In this document: positions 1 through 8,799 of the stretch, piece after piece | Layout of the letters: every line of letters begins with the position of its first letter | Position numbering within the stretch: the first letter of the stretch is position 1 | Assembly (NCBI GenBank): GCA_021157415.1 | Contig: JAGGWN010000037.1 | Span: 1-40,541 of the forward strand | Origin: Bacteroidales bacterium | GTDB taxonomy: Bacteria > Bacteroidota > Bacteroidia > Bacteroidales > VadinHA17 | DNA length: 40,541 nt | Reading direction: 5' to 3' | Notes under the pieces: model-generated | Seen by the model: only the letters and a program-made list of their open reading frames with translations | Database searches by the model: none | Told to the model about the DNA's origin: nothing | Program-made: the position numbers and the translations under genes

Positions 1-1351
1 GTTCATCCAGGGCTTCAAAGCGTTTAAACCACACATAGGCTTTGTCCTCGTCGGCATACTGACCGGTAATACTGTAATTTTCCTTCAGGATCCTGAACTG
101 TTCGGATTTTAGCTTATTGCCGGAGTCCTGGTTCCGGATGATATCCCTCACATGGTTCTCCTCCCAATCGATGTACATACGTCCCAGCAGACGCATGCCG
201 GAAAGGTTAAGCACATAGACCTTCACATCCTGGTCATAGGGTTTCAGATCGATGATATCCCGTGCAATGGTGTCGGACAGGTCCAGGTAACGACAGGATG
301 CTACACGCAGATCGAAATAGTGATCCAGATGGCACGATTGCAACGACAACAAGTCGAACTGTCCACCCAGAAAAGAAACATTTCCTTTCCCGAAACTGGT
401 TTTCTCAAAAAACAACTCAGCACCGGCATAGTTAACCCACTCAAAGCTGACCATTCCTTTTCCCATGTCGGCCCGTTTGAAGCTAAACCGGCCCGCAGGC
501 AGTTCGCTGCCTTCAAACATTATGTCTCCTTCCCCGAAAAGCGAACGGTTGAAGTTCACCCGTCCTTCGTTAAACTCCACCGCCCGGAAATCGACCCGAG
601 AATCTCCGAATTCCACCCGCTCGAAGCTAATGTTTCCTTTTCCGAACTTGGCATAGTGAAAATCCACCTTCCCTCCGGTAACGCGGGCAATCTTAAAACT
701 CACATTCCCCTCTCCGAAAACAGCATTGATAAAAGACACCTCCCCCGAATAAAATTCCGTATTGTTAAAGCTCACCTCCCCGGGACCGAAATCGCAATAC
801 TGAAAATCCTTTTTACCGTCCCGGAAAACAGAGTTTTTAAATCCTTTGATCCCGGCACCGAAAACCGCATTGCCGAAATCCACATTGCCGTTACGGAACA
901 GCACATTGTTGAACACCGGGTTCCCGTCTCCGAAACGGGCTGAACCGAAAGAAACCGGTCCGCCGGTAAAATGTGAAAATTCAAAGTCTGTATTGCCGTC
1001 GGAAAATTCGGCAAACGAAAAGTCCGTGATCATACGGGATTCGAAAAAAGCATTCCGGGCCGTAATGCCGGGGATCTTAACATATTCTTTCTTTTCCATT
1101 TTCCGGGCGTTCCGGTAGGCTGCCAGCGAGAAATCCCGGACATAGCACTGGTTCATATTGAGAGGTTTCCCTGCCTCTATCTGCCTGTACCAATCACTAA
1201 TCTCCCGGTATCCGAAGATCTCCACCCCCAGCATCTCCCCTTTCTCGCCCAAGAGCGTGATGAGGGCTGTTTTGGGATGCACCACTCCTTCGTCAGTGGT
1301 AAACTTCAGGTTCTTAATTTCTATCTTGTATTGAAAATAGTCGAAACGCAT
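1..1351 (-). CDS. 12-residue-repeat (pentapeptide-like) protein, C-terminus cut off
   Basis: An open frame runs from an ATG at 1351 to the left edge without a stop (450 codons seen). The first ~115 residues are non-repetitive and begin MRFDYFQYKIEIKNLKF. Residues 116-331 are 18 consecutive units of exactly 12 residues with consensus FGxGxVxFxxAx. The next ~60 residues lose the pattern (SLQSCHLDHYFDLRVASC), and the visible end is mixed and charged. Regular Phe spacing with Gly turns suggests a stacked beta-solenoid, as in pentapeptide-repeat proteins, but the period is 12 rather than 5. Some pentapeptide-repeat proteins have a membrane channel domain further on; that part lies outside this window. 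The gene starts 43 bases after addB stops and is probably in the same operon. I cannot assign a function. The reading frame is clear; the family name is tentative. Confidence 0.85.
   Translation of the reverse strand, partial: MRFDYFQYKIEIKNLKFTTDEGVVHPKTALITLLGEKGEMLGVEIFGYREISDWYRQIEAGKPLNMNQCYVRDFSLAAYRNARKMEKKEYVKIPGITARNAFFESRMITDFSFAEFSDGNTDFEFSHFTGGPVSFGSARFGDGNPVFNNVLFRNGNVDFGNAVFGAGIKGFKNSVFRDGKKDFQYCDFGPGEVSFNNTEFYSGEVSFINAVFGEGNVSFKIARVTGGKVDFHYAKFGKGNISFERVEFGDSRVDFRAVEFNEGRVNFNRSLFGEGDIMFEGSELPAGRFSFKRADMGKGMVSFEWVNYAGAELFFEKTSFGKGNVSFLGGQFDLLSLQSCHLDHYFDLRVASCRYLDLSDTIARDIIDLKPYDQDVKVYVLNLSGMRLLGRMYIDWEENHVRDIIRNQDSGNKLKSEQFRILKENYSITGQYADEDKAYVWFKRFEALDE
359..1006 (-). repeat. 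18 tandem 36-base (12-residue) coding repeats
   Basis: Eighteen in-frame units of 36 bases encode FGxGxVxFxxAx-like peptides. Unit examples are FGEGNVSFKIAR, FGKGNISFERVE and FRNGNVDFGNAV. Phe is nearly invariant at unit position 8, and an aromatic or hydrophobic residue occupies position 1. Gly is usual at position 4. The DNA copies are diverged, so this is an old protein-level repeat rather than a recent DNA expansion. Confidence 0.9.
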
Positions 1352-1394
1352 GCCGGGAAGTTTGACAGGTTGTCCTCAAAAATAAAGAAAAAAA

Positions 1395-4295
1395 TTAATT
1401 CTCGGCATTCCTGTCCCTCTGACATATTGCATTGTATGGGCAATGGGTACAAAAATCGACATGGGGGGTCTGGTCAAAAGGCACTTGCGGGTCGAACAAC
1501 TCTGTCAGCAAGCTGTTTAGTTGATCTTCAAAGCCCAACATCTCTTCCCTGTCCGGCACAAAAGTAACTTTCTGCCTTGCCGGCCCCATGCGTAACCCCT
1601 GCCGCACATCGCTTTTGAACATCTCCCGCACGAAGTACAACTCCGGCTGTACAGGCACCTCTCCGCCTGTAATCCAGACATACGTCAGTATCTGAAAAGC
1701 TGCAGCATTGCGGTTCTTATCTTCCGGGTCAAACAACTGCCCGATACATTCAAAATCCGTTTTTTTCTGACCTGTTTTATAATCCACCAGACGTATCCTG
1801 CCATGGGACTCATCCCTGCGGTCTATCTTCCCTCCCAATCGCACCGGTATCCTCCGGCCGTTCATCATAATCTCCCGTTCACGGGTCACTTTCTCTTCCA
1901 GTCCTTTCACAACAAACGGTACTACATATTGCCGGTCATACTCCAGGATTTTCCGGACATATTTCTCCAATGACGAGCGGATGATCATTTGCACCCCGTT
2001 TACCGTTCCTGCCGGCGGTGCCTCGTGCCCGTCATACAGCTCATCCCGGAAGCTCTCATCCACGGCTTTACGATACAGTTTCTTCTGCAGTATTTCATCC
2101 AGAGCCTCAACCGTTACTTCTTTTCCTTTCCAGGGGGTATAAACCTTTTCCATGGCTTTATGCAGCAGACTGCCGAAGAAGGCTGCATCCATATCTTCCT
2201 CCATCTCCTCCGGCTCGCTGATGCCTGCCACATATTTGAAATAAAACCGCAACCGGCACGTAAGATACGTATTCATCGCACTGGGTGATAGATAGTTATC
2301 CTCGCCAGACGTCAACACCTGCAGGCGTGACAAGACCGCATCATCCTTCCGCACGCTGAGTGCTCCGGTCACCCCCATTCCCGGACTAAAATAAAGGTTT
2401 GTGATCTCCGGTTTTTTTTGTGTCAGGTACAGCAGCTGGCTGATAAAACGGCTTTTCTCTCCTTTTTGTCCGGCATCCGATTCGGTATGCCATACCAACG
2501 CCACATGACGGGCCCGTTGTATCAATCGGTAGAAATAATAAGCATACACGGCATCCCTGTGTTCATAGGTAGGAAGGCCAAACCCTTTCCGCAACGAATG
2601 AGGGATATAAGAGGCCACTGCAGAAGGTTTAGGCAGGGTCCCTTCATTCACAGAGAGAACGATCACCCTGTCGAAGTCGAGAAGGCGGGTCTCCAACACC
2701 CCCATCACCTGTATACCGGTAAGAGGTTCCCCGTAAAAAGTAACGGTTGACTGCCCTGCCAGGTACAACAGCAGATTCAGATAGCCTGTCAGCGGCAGTT
2801 GCAGATCTTTCTCTTCCAGAAAATCATTCAGCCTGTTCACGAGCAGATAAAGCTGATAATACACCTCTATGTTCAGCCCGCCATCTTTCCGCTCTTCCTC
2901 CCCGGAAGAAAAAGACAGCACCTTATGAAGAACATCTAACAATACCTGACCGTATTGTATGGGATTTTCCGGTATTTCAAATACCCGTACCACTCCCTCT
3001 TCCGCCGATATTTCTTCGGAAGAAAGATAGATCTTGTTTTGCCTGATAAGATTTTCCTCCCATTCGTGCCAGCCGGTTTTTCTATGCGCCGCCAGCAGCG
3101 GGTTATGCAGAATATTCAGCACATCCTTATAGTAAAAGAGGGTTTTTCCATCTTTATCTTCCGTCTTATTTTTCAGCATGGCCAGGGCCGACCCGAAGAA
3201 GGAAAATACGGGTGAATCCTGCAGAGGATACCCCATGGTCACATTAATGTCGCCTGCTTCCTCCGGCATGGCATGCAACACGGGCAATAACAATAATTCG
3301 TCTGCCAGCACCACCGCAATTCTCTCCTTTTGCACATCTTCTTCTTTTGTCCACTGTTCCAGCAGGGTATGTACCACCCACGCCTGCACGGTCCTGTTGG
3401 GCGAGGAATAAACCCTGATCTCTTTTTCCTTATCCAGCAAATTATCAAATATGTTCAGCCCGGCAGGCGGGGGAAAACGACGTATATATTTACGGATGAA
3501 ACGTCCGGCATCATGTCCAGGCAGACTGGCCCCGGCGCGGGCAGTAACATAAGCTTCGTCATAATCCCAGAAGAAAAATGCCTGTCCGCTGTTTTTCAGG
3601 GCCTCAAACAACTTCTCTTCGGCCGGTGTCAACGCGTTGAAACCGATCAGATAAACCGGCGACGTATCCGGCAGGGTCCATTCCCTCCGGGCGATCTTTT
3701 CTGCCAGCTCGCGGTAGAGCATGCCTTCATAAGCCATCTCCTGCGTCGCCAGCACTCCCCTCAGTTTTTTATACACAGCATACAGTTTTTCCCACACATG
3801 CAGGAACCTTCCCGCCTCCCCTTTTCCCGGTGCTTCCGGGAAATGATCCCAGAAATGTTTGAGCAGGGCAACCTGTTCTTCCGACAGGTAAGAAAGATCC
3901 TGTGTCAGCTCTCTTTCGGCTTTCAGATTGCGGAAGAGGTCCCGTGCATCTACCAGGTATTTATCCAGGTCATCAAAATCGCCCAGCAGCATCTCCCCCC
4001 AGGGATAGAAATCCTCAAAAAGCTCTATGCTGCCTATTATCTCTTTGTACACACCATAAAGCTCCATCACCAGATACAGGGTATCCGTCACCTTCTTTCC
4101 GGTTTGCTCCTCCACAAACCCGCGGATGGTAAGTACCTCCGGAGCCCACACGGGATGCGCGGTCAGGCCGGCCAGCGCATGATTAAAAAACAGTCCTGCC
4201 CGCCGGTTGGGAAAGATGACCTTCACCCGGCCCGGATTATCCCGGTGTGCCGCGAACACATACTCTGCAACTTTATATATAAATGTATTTTTCAT
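1395..4295 (-). CDS. addB: AddB-like helicase-fold/nuclease subunit (PD-(D/E)XK, Fe-S)
   Basis: This 966-residue protein resembles the AddB subunit of AddAB/RexAB, which processes double-strand breaks for RecA recombination in the cytoplasm. The N-terminus has the AddB-type start VIFPNRRAGLFFNHAL, with no intact Walker A. The C-terminal third holds a RecB-type nuclease core with GKIDR and VDYKTG near residues 815-835. Four cysteines suit the AddB iron-sulfur staple: C680 (TYLTCRLRF) and C949, C952, C958 (CTHCPYNAIC). The start at 4295 follows a 104-base gap after yhcC. With addA and yhcC on the same strand it probably forms one operon. Length is slightly below the ~1150 residues of Bacillus AddB. 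I am confident of the family; exact subunit behaviour in Bacteroidota is inferred. Confidence 0.88.
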   Translation of the reverse strand: MKNTFIYKVAEYVFAAHRDNPGRVKVIFPNRRAGLFFNHALAGLTAHPVWAPEVLTIRGFVEEQTGKKVTDTLYLVMELYGVYKEIIGSIELFEDFYPWGEMLLGDFDDLDKYLVDARDLFRNLKAERELTQDLSYLSEEQVALLKHFWDHFPEAPGKGEAGRFLHVWEKLYAVYKKLRGVLATQEMAYEGMLYRELAEKIARREWTLPDTSPVYLIGFNALTPAEEKLFEALKNSGQAFFFWDYDEAYVTARAGASLPGHDAGRFIRKYIRRFPPPAGLNIFDNLLDKEKEIRVYSSPNRTVQAWVVHTLLEQWTKEEDVQKERIAVVLADELLLLPVLHAMPEEAGDINVTMGYPLQDSPVFSFFGSALAMLKNKTEDKDGKTLFYYKDVLNILHNPLLAAHRKTGWHEWEENLIRQNKIYLSSEEISAEEGVVRVFEIPENPIQYGQVLLDVLHKVLSFSSGEEERKDGGLNIEVYYQLYLLVNRLNDFLEEKDLQLPLTGYLNLLLYLAGQSTVTFYGEPLTGIQVMGVLETRLLDFDRVIVLSVNEGTLPKPSAVASYIPHSLRKGFGLPTYEHRDAVYAYYFYRLIQRARHVALVWHTESDAGQKGEKSRFISQLLYLTQKKPEITNLYFSPGMGVTGALSVRKDDAVLSRLQVLTSGEDNYLSPSAMNTYLTCRLRFYFKYVAGISEPEEMEEDMDAAFFGSLLHKAMEKVYTPWKGKEVTVEALDEILQKKLYRKAVDESFRDELYDGHEAPPAGTVNGVQMIIRSSLEKYVRKILEYDRQYVVPFVVKGLEEKVTREREIMMNGRRIPVRLGGKIDRRDESHGRIRLVDYKTGQKKTDFECIGQLFDPEDKNRNAAAFQILTYVWITGGEVPVQPELYFVREMFKSDVRQGLRMGPARQKVTFVPDREEMLGFEDQLNSLLTELFDPQVPFDQTPHVDFCTHCPYNAICQRDRNAEN

Positions 4296-4399
4296 CTCTT
4301 TCCGGGCGCAGGATTCTGCAACCCTTTATTTCTTCCATATATTTTTTCGTTCCATAATTTTTGTATGGTCTGGCAGACCTTGCCTACAAAATCCCAACT

Positions 4400-5371
4400 T
4401 TAAACTTTCCACAATTTTCCCTGCCACGTATCCCTTTCTTCCATCCTTTGCAGGATATCCTGCATCAACACATCCGGTCTTTTTCTGCCGAAACCGGGAG
4501 CTGCCAGATACCGTGGCGGGGCTTCGCTGACCAGCCGTTCGACGGCTATATCCGGGCGTAACCGTTCGAGGAAATCAATAACCAGTTCCCGGTATTCTTC
4601 CCATACAAACAGATGGAAATGTTCCGGATGCTTGTGATATTCCTTCGCCATAGCTGTCTGCACAATGATTTGTAACTGATGTATTTTGATCATATTAAGG
4701 GGCAACCCGGAAAGGAGATAGGCTTCCTTCAGCATTTCCTCTTCACTTTCACCGGGCAATCCCAGGATCAGGTGTGCACCCACGGGCAGGCCACGTTCGG
4801 CTGTCGCCTGAATGGCCCGGACACTCCTGTCAAAAGTATGCCCCCTGTTTACACGTTCCAGCGAACGGTCATAACAGGACTCTATCCCAAACTCCAACCC
4901 CACAAACACTTTACGGGACATTTTTCCCAGGTAATCCAGGGTTTCCTCATCCACACAGTCGGGTCGTGTAGAGATAATCAGCCCTGTTATCCCTTCCACC
5001 GACAAGGCTTCTTCATATTTTTCCCGCAGCACTTCCAGCGGAGCATACGTATTGGTATAAGCCTGAAAATAGGCCAGGTACTTTCCGGCCCGGCGATAGC
5101 GTTTCCGGTGAAACTCCATTCCTTCCCGCAGCTGCTGTACCACCGGTTTGGCAGGATGACAATAAGAAGGATTAAAAGCACTGTTATTGCAATAGGTACA
5201 TCCGCCGCGGCCCAATTTACCGTCACGGTTGGGACAGGTGAACCCGGCATCCAGCGAGAGTTTCTGCACCCGCTCACCGAACACCGAACGATAATACACC
5301 GCAGCCTGATAGTACCGTTGTCCGGTACCCCAGGAAAAGATTCTCTGATTCTGTTTCACTACTTCAGCCAT
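4400..5371 (-). CDS. yhcC: TIGR01212-type radical SAM protein (YhcC-like)
   Basis: This 323-residue protein belongs to the YhcC/TIGR01212 radical SAM family. The cluster cysteines are C46, C58 and C61 in TCPNRDGKLGRGGCTYC, the spacing typical of this family rather than the classic CxxxCxxC. Downstream LIISTRPDCVDEE and VGLEFGIESCYDRSL fit the SAM-binding barrel. The substrate of the family is not firmly known to me. Its ATG at 5371 lies inside the end of addA, whose stop is at 5364-5366, giving an 8-base overlap and probable translational coupling. It therefore sits between addA and addB in one operon. It is not a sulfatase-maturing enzyme, because the cysteine spacing and C-terminal part do not fit. 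Confidence 0.9.
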   Translation of the reverse strand: MAEVVKQNQRIFSWGTGQRYYQAAVYYRSVFGERVQKLSLDAGFTCPNRDGKLGRGGCTYCNNSAFNPSYCHPAKPVVQQLREGMEFHRKRYRRAGKYLAYFQAYTNTYAPLEVLREKYEEALSVEGITGLIISTRPDCVDEETLDYLGKMSRKVFVGLEFGIESCYDRSLERVNRGHTFDRSVRAIQATAERGLPVGAHLILGLPGESEEEMLKEAYLLSGLPLNMIKIHQLQIIVQTAMAKEYHKHPEHFHLFVWEEYRELVIDFLERLRPDIAVERLVSEAPPRYLAAPGFGRKRPDVLMQDILQRMEERDTWQGKLWKV

Positions 5372-8300
5372 CCACTTTTACCCTTTTATTCAATGTAACA
5401 TACCATATCCATCCGGTAACAGAGGCATACCCCATGGCCCGGAGGCTATCCATATAACGCCGCACCTGCATCATGTAGGCGGGCTTTTCCGTCTCCCCGA
5501 ACTTATAATCCACCACCACCACTTCATGCTGGCGTATCATCACTCTGTCGGGTCGCAGCATCTGTCCGCCGGGATGAATGATGGTCGCTTCATTGCGAAC
5601 TTCCCAGTCTCCCGAGAACCAATCTCCCACACCCGGCTGTTCCAGAAATGACTCTATCTCCTTGAGCATGGCTGCCTGTTCCGTTTTTTTAATTACCCCC
5701 TCTGCCACGTTACGGAGCAATACCGGCTCTACATCCGCCTTTGTTTTTATTCCCGACAAAATATTATGATACAGGGTCCCCCTGTCTATTTTTTCCTGTG
5801 CTCCGGCAGTCTGCAGGACAAAGAACCTTTGTCCCTTGCGGGTAATACGCAGACGATCAAATGCCGTATAGACAGGATAAGTGTCAACACGCACGCCGCA
5901 AGGTCTTTTTTCTTCGCGGTTTTTACGGGGGGTACCCACCTCAAAGACTCTTTTCTCATGATCCCAACGGATGGTCAACTCCTGCAGCTCTCCTTTTTCT
6001 TTTTTCTCCAGTATATTTTGCATCGTCATGTTGAGCAGACGGCCGGCATCGTCGGCCCTGAATCCGGCCGACCAGATATAAAGCCGTTCCTTTGCCCTTG
6101 TAAATGCTACATACAGCAGGTTCAGGTTATCCAGGTAATTGGCAAAGTGCTCTTCCAGGTAATCTTCCCGGAAGACACTTTTCATCAGCCCCGGACTGTA
6201 CACCAGAGGAACCACAGGCAGAGCAGCAAACGTATCTTTGCGGGGGCGGCACCATACGATCGTCCGTTTATTAACCTGTTCAAAACTCCAGTCGGCAAAA
6301 GGGATCATCACCACCTCCGCTCCCAGCCCTTTCGCTTTGTGGATAGACATCACCCGCACAGCATCCACCTCCTCCGGCATCTGTACCGACTGTGTACTTC
6401 CCCGTTCATCCCACCACTTCAAAAAATCTGCCAGCGTGGCACTCCGGTTGTTTATGAAATCCAGAAAATAATTCTGAAAGGTATAGATAAAAGGGACTTC
6501 CTCTTTTGTCTTTTCCAAAGCGAAAAAACGGATGATTTCCTGAACCACTTCGGTCAGGGGAAGGGTGTTCAGATGAATCAGCCACTCGCGTGTTACGCCT
6601 GATACCAGAGAAAAACGATCTTCCCCTCTTATCCCGGCGATCTGCTTCCGGTGAAATTCCGGCAATGTTTCCTGATTTTCCGTGTTTCCGGTCAGCCGGT
6701 CGTGCAGATACCACAACACGGCAAAATTCAGATCATCTTCCGGGTCGGACAGATACCTCAGAAAAGCTACGATAAAACGTACCGTCTCCGAGCTGTTCAA
6801 AAAGAGGGAATCTTCCGATACCAGAGGATAACTTATCGTCCTATCTTCCTGTTGCCGCGTCAGCAGATAACGAATCATATCCCTTCCCTCTGCGTTGGTG
6901 CGCACCAGCAATACGATCTGCTCCGGACGGTAGCCTTCCTCTGTCAGCAGGCTCCCGATCCTATCGGCCACTTGCTCCATCACCTTCTCCATCCACACCT
7001 CTTTCCTGTCTTTCTCCGGAAAACTCATATACACATAACCGTTCTGCATGTCCGAACGAAGTTTCTGCACTACCTCTTCTTCATTGTATATCCCAAACAG
7101 ATTTTCTTTCTGATCCTGCAGCCCCGCATCCTCAAGAAAAGAATGATCCGGCCAGTCGAGATACCGGTTTTTTTTCAGAAAATTCCCAAAACTATCCACA
7201 TAGAGGTTCCACAAATGATCCGGGGCGGTCCTGAAAAAGGCATTGTTAAACCGTACAATCGACGCATGGCTCCGGTTGTTCTCGCGCAAGACTTTTTTTT
7301 CCAGATTTCCCCGTTGAAAGTCCCCGTACAACTGTTTTCCCATGATTTTCCAGTCGCCGTTGCGCCAGCGGTAGATGGATTGTTTAATATCGCCAACGAT
7401 CAATGAGAAATACCCGGCTGACAAACTGTTCATCAGTAGCGGCTTCAGGTTTTCATACTGGATCTTCGAGGTATCCTGGAATTCATCGATCATATAATGC
7501 TCAAAGTACTGTCCTATCTTTTCATAAATAAAAGGGGTCTCATTGTTGCCTATGATCTGACGGATAAGAGGTCCTACCTCGGTGATGAGAAAACGGTTTT
7601 CTTTTTTCATCCACTGCAACAAACCGTTTTTCAGATCAGCCAGGATTCCCAGGATGTAAATCTGGGAACGGATGGCACGGGCGGTATAATAATCTTCATA
7701 ATGGGCTTTGAAATATGCATACATTTCCCGGGCCAACGGATGCAGATGTTCCCGTACCAGGCTCATCAGCTCCGTATCTTGTTGCCGGACCTTGGTCAGC
7801 CATTTGGCCGGATCGTCCAGAGCTGTCAGAAAACGGATCCCGAAAACATATTTCCGCTCGATTATTTTCTGAAAGATCCCTGCAGCTCCGTTGTGGCCCG
7901 AAGAGAACTCATCCACCGAAAAATCATTTCCATATATAATCTCCAGCCCTCTCTCTCCATAATCTTTCATTTTCTTCTCAAAATTCCGGATAATGGTATA
8001 AAGACGGTCCAGGTATTTTTTCAGGTAGTCATCTTCTTTACCGGTAATATGTTTCAAGACCGTTGAAGGAATCATCTTAAACTGTTCCGAAAATATTAGT
8101 TGTCCCTGTTCAAGGATCAGTTTCCGTATATCCCATTTACCGGTTTCTTCACTCACATCATCCATAAACCGCACCAGCCAGTCAAGCAACACCGGGTTGT
8201 CGCCGACATCTTTCAGCAGCAGATCCACCACCCTTTCGAGTGTAATCCCTGTATCAAGTTCGATGTTATAGCCGAACCGCAGGTTCAGCTCACGGGCAAA

Positions 8301-8684
8301 CCCCCGTAACACCCGCTGAAAAAAGCTATCGATGGTCTGAACAGAGAAATAGGAATAATCATAAAGTATCCACCGCAAAGCACGGGAAGCCTTTTTGCGG
8401 ATCACTTCCCTGTCCTCATTCCTCAACTCCTCCGGCATGTTCAGCAGATAAAGCCAGGCCTCCGCTGCTTCTTCCCGGTTATCCGGACGGTCAGTCTCCA
8501 GGTGACTCAGTCCGTACAAGACCCGTATGATTCGCTCTTTCATCTCGGCTGTCGCTTTATTAGTAAACGTAACGGAGAGGATATGGCGGTACTTGTCCGG
8601 ATCACGCAGCAGCAGTGTCAGGTAGTTCAGCACCAGCGTAAATGTTTTTCCGGTACCGGCAGATGCATGATAGACTTTCAGCAT
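5364..8684 (-). CDS. addA: AddA/RecB-like UvrD-family helicase-nuclease
   Basis: This is a superfamily 1A helicase of about 1106 residues with a C-terminal nuclease. Motif I is ASAGTGKTFT right at the N-terminus, followed by TFTNKATAEMKERI (Ia), DEFQDT (II), GDIKQSIYRWR (III), MSIHKAKGLGAEVV (V) and LYVAFTRAKERLYIW (VI). The C-terminus carries RPDRVM and VVVDYKFG, the PD-(D/E)XK nuclease residues. It would unwind and degrade DNA ends together with AddB. I chose the ATG at 8684 because MLKVYHASAGTGKT is the usual family start. An in-frame ATG at 8732 is possible; the ATG at 8972 would run through the divergent reductase gene. It is the first gene of the addA-yhcC-addB unit. Confidence 0.9.
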   Translation of the reverse strand: MLKVYHASAGTGKTFTLVLNYLTLLLRDPDKYRHILSVTFTNKATAEMKERIIRVLYGLSHLETDRPDNREEAAEAWLYLLNMPEELRNEDREVIRKKASRALRWILYDYSYFSVQTIDSFFQRVLRGFARELNLRFGYNIELDTGITLERVVDLLLKDVGDNPVLLDWLVRFMDDVSEETGKWDIRKLILEQGQLIFSEQFKMIPSTVLKHITGKEDDYLKKYLDRLYTIIRNFEKKMKDYGERGLEIIYGNDFSVDEFSSGHNGAAGIFQKIIERKYVFGIRFLTALDDPAKWLTKVRQQDTELMSLVREHLHPLAREMYAYFKAHYEDYYTARAIRSQIYILGILADLKNGLLQWMKKENRFLITEVGPLIRQIIGNNETPFIYEKIGQYFEHYMIDEFQDTSKIQYENLKPLLMNSLSAGYFSLIVGDIKQSIYRWRNGDWKIMGKQLYGDFQRGNLEKKVLRENNRSHASIVRFNNAFFRTAPDHLWNLYVDSFGNFLKKNRYLDWPDHSFLEDAGLQDQKENLFGIYNEEEVVQKLRSDMQNGYVYMSFPEKDRKEVWMEKVMEQVADRIGSLLTEEGYRPEQIVLLVRTNAEGRDMIRYLLTRQQEDRTISYPLVSEDSLFLNSSETVRFIVAFLRYLSDPEDDLNFAVLWYLHDRLTGNTENQETLPEFHRKQIAGIRGEDRFSLVSGVTREWLIHLNTLPLTEVVQEIIRFFALEKTKEEVPFIYTFQNYFLDFINNRSATLADFLKWWDERGSTQSVQMPEEVDAVRVMSIHKAKGLGAEVVMIPFADWSFEQVNKRTIVWCRPRKDTFAALPVVPLVYSPGLMKSVFREDYLEEHFANYLDNLNLLYVAFTRAKERLYIWSAGFRADDAGRLLNMTMQNILEKKEKGELQELTIRWDHEKRVFEVGTPRKNREEKRPCGVRVDTYPVYTAFDRLRITRKGQRFFVLQTAGAQEKIDRGTLYHNILSGIKTKADVEPVLLRNVAEGVIKKTEQAAMLKEIESFLEQPGVGDWFSGDWEVRNEATIIHPGGQMLRPDRVMIRQHEVVVVDYKFGETEKPAYMMQVRRYMDSLRAMGYASVTGWIWYVTLNKRVKVDG

Positions 8685-8765
8685 GGCATTTTGGTTTGCT
8701 GGGTAAAGGTAGGGAATAGGATGGAATTGCATAGTACGTCCCTGCAATAATTCATTTGAAATTAT

Positions 8766-8773
8766 TATTTTTG
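8766..8773 (+). promoter_or_regulatory. Bacteroidota-type -7 promoter box for the aldo/keto reductase
   Basis: TATTTTTG matches the Bacteroidota -7 consensus TAnnTTTG and lies 26 bases before the ATG at 8800. No well-spaced -33 TTTG was found; the nearest TTTG, at 8755-8758, is too close. The assignment rests on one box. Confidence 0.4.
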
Positions 8774-8799
8774 TAACACGAACCCTAAAATATACAAAC

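Noticed and set aside
152-943. A 263-codon plus-strand frame opposite the 12-residue-repeat gene
   Set aside because: It is the antisense shadow of the repeat; its own apparent repeats come from the coding repeat on the other strand.
3330-4403. A 357-codon plus-strand frame
   Set aside because: It is antisense to addB, which has full family motifs; no motif is seen on the plus strand.
4400-5371. Radical SAM gene as the sulfatase maturase for the sulfatases
   Set aside because: The cysteine spacing and domain pattern match YhcC and not the anaerobic sulfatase-maturing enzyme.
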